DNA of 9,099 bases. It comes from Bacteroidota bacterium. Its GTDB lineage: Bacteria > Bacteroidota > Ignavibacteria > Ignavibacteriales > Ignavibacteriaceae. The stretch lies in assembly GCA_030706105.1 (NCBI GenBank), contig JAUZPC010000092.1:1-9099 (forward strand), in the 5' to 3' direction. The position numbers and the translations under genes were made by a program. The notes beneath the pieces were generated by a model. The model was not told the DNA's origin. It saw only the letters and a list, made by a program, of their open reading frames with translations, and did no database searches. Shown piece after piece: positions 8,469 through 9,099 of the stretch (within the stretch, counting starts at the first letter, position 1; every line of letters starts with the position of its first letter).

Positions 8469-8731
8469 TTATTTTAATAGCTGCATTTTTTTTGTTTCAA
8501 TAAAGCCATCACTTAAAAGCACATAATAGTAATTTCCACTGGGCAGCCCATCGCCTTTAAAAGTTAAAGAATTCACTCCTGAAGCGCAGTATTTATCGAG
8601 TAACGTGCAAATCTTTTGACCCAGCATATTGTAAATAAATAATTTTACATTTTGCGAGTGCTCCAGATTAAAAGAAATAGTTGTTTACGGATTAAACGGA
8701 TTAGGATAATTCTGATGCAAAATGAATTTTT
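8469..8731 (-). pseudogene. Headless T9SS sorting-domain remnant with two internal stops
   Basis: Read from 8729 down to the stop at 8469-8471, this is a full-length type A T9SS tail: KFILHQNYPNPFNP, stop, TTISFNLEHSQNVKLFIYNM, LGQKICTLLDKYCASGVNSL, then a typical ending in KKMQLLK. It carries a TAA before the Lys (8730-8732) and another at 8685-8687 in place of the Ser after YPNPFNP. Upstream on the minus strand no secreted-protein body is attached; the frame there is the antisense of the Asp-box gene. It is a nearly identical inverted copy of the tail of the plus-strand gene at 8715-9099. The part beyond the window-limited repeat (8469-8620) is seen only in this copy. It is either a true pseudogene or half of a sequencing or assembly chimera. 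The AT-rich 8332-8468 between it and the kinase start shows no gene. Confidence 0.75.
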
Positions 8732-8739
8732 AATTTTTT
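8621..8739. repeat. Left arm of a 119-bp inverted repeat
   Basis: This arm is the reverse complement of 8981-9099 with 117 of 119 positions identical and no gaps; paired positions sum to 17720. The only differences are 8686 against 9034 and 8732 against 8988. The outermost 65 bases and the next block of 45 bases are each perfect. The outer limit is set by the window end, so the real repeat may be longer and could include all of 8469-8620. Confidence 0.95.
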
Positions 8740-9099
8740 TTGGGATGGGTCTGGCTATAGGTGCCAGAACTAAAACTGAATTTTGGGCATGTCAAAATGG
8801 TATGAATGTCATACTTTCTACTACTGATGCCGGGGAGAATTGGATAAGTAATACTATACCGGACAATAAAACGCTTTCGGACATAATTTTTGTTGATTCT
8901 TGCAAGGGCTTTGCTGCCGGCAGAGGAGGCGTAATATTTAAATACGACAGCAGTTATCCGGTGAGTGTAGGGAGAGAAATAAAAAATGAAAAATTCATTT
9001 TGCATCAGAATTATCCTAATCCGTTTAATCCGTCAACAACTATTTCTTTTAATCTGGAGCACTCGCAAAATGTAAAATTATTTATTTACAATATGCTGG
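8715..9099 (+). CDS. Asp-box/Ycf48-like repeat protein with T9SS tail, 3' partial and probably 5' truncated
   Basis: The frame is open from an ATG at 8715 to the window end. After a junction region it reads FWACQNGMNVILSTTDAGEN followed by W, which contains an Asp-box (S-T-T-D-A-G-E-N-W). LSDIIFVDSCKGFAAGRGGV then begins a beta-propeller repeat of the Ycf48/BNR type, followed by a linker and HQNYPNPFNPSTTISFNL, the start of a T9SS type A sorting domain. Such proteins are secreted beta-propellers; no activity can be named. Only about one and a half propeller repeats remain, where several are normal. The first 8 or so codons come from the inverted left arm, so the original 5' end appears to have been lost at the junction near 8739. 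AGGA at 8703-8706 precedes the ATG by 8 bases, but I do not take this start to be native. The gene continues past 9099. Confidence 0.65.
   Translation, partial: MQNEFLIFFGMGLAIGARTKTEFWACQNGMNVILSTTDAGENWISNTIPDNKTLSDIIFVDSCKGFAAGRGGVIFKYDSSYPVSVGREIKNEKFILHQNYPNPFNPSTTISFNLEHSQNVKLFIYNML
8981..9099. repeat. Right arm of the 119-bp inverted repeat
   Basis: This is the partner of 8621-8739. It holds the intact coding version of the T9SS tail, with Glu at 8988-8990 and Ser at 9033-9035 where the left copy has TAA. At its inner edge AAAATGAA (8983-8990) and TTCATTTT (8994-9001) form a local 8-bp hairpin with a 3-base loop. The spacer between the arms is 8740-8980 (241 bases). Confidence 0.95.

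Noticed and set aside
8730..9005. A 91-residue open frame on the minus strand starting MQNEFF.
   Set aside because: It is antisense to the Asp-box gene, has no family features, and its start is only the mirror image of the 8715 start created by the inverted repeat.
8621..9099. Diversity-generating retroelement template/variable repeat pair.
   Set aside because: There is no reverse transcriptase, the repeats are inverted, and the differences are not clustered adenine substitutions.

Overview
The window suggests a member of the Bacteroidota/Chlorobiota/Ignavibacteriota group, most likely Ignavibacteria-like. The basis is AT-rich DNA, three separate C-terminal secretion signals of the type IX secretion system (T9SS, motif YPNPFN), a TAnnTTTG-type promoter, weak Shine-Dalgarno sites, and an mlaEFD operon with the long MlaD typical of these phyla. 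This placement is an inference from motifs, not a taxonomic assignment.

Layout. (1) Bases 1-1911, plus strand: the 3' part of a large secreted protein, open at the left edge. It has a conserved domain of unassigned function, an FN3-like domain, a flavodoxin/amidotransferase-like domain and a T9SS sorting tail. (2) Bases 1912-2076: a convergent gap with a strong C/G-tract hairpin. (3) Bases 2077-4638, minus strand: overlapping genes mlaE-mlaF-mlaD, encoding the permease, ATPase and MCE substrate-binding subunit of a lipid transporter. A Bacteroidota-style promoter overlapped by an inverted repeat lies upstream. (4) Bases 4797-8331, minus strand: a 1164-residue membrane histidine kinase with a periplasmic NMT1/THI5-like sensor, three PAS domains and a GAF domain, ended by its own intrinsic terminator. 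No response regulator is present in the window. (5) Bases 8469-9099: a 119-bp near-perfect inverted repeat. The right arm is the T9SS tail of a plus-strand Asp-box/Ycf48-like protein that runs off the window. The left arm belongs to a headless copy of the same tail on the minus strand, which is cut by two in-frame TAA codons.

How the genes relate. The mla genes form one coupled transcription unit for phospholipid traffic between the two membranes. The kinase is transcribed in the same direction, but a terminator separates it from mlaE, so a shared function is not implied. The two T9SS cargo proteins at the edges are probably independent.

The most unusual item is the inverted repeat at the right edge. 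Both base differences between its arms create stop codons in the left copy. It is either a real duplication (pseudogene or invertible segment) or a foldback chimera at a contig end, and the sequence alone cannot decide between these.
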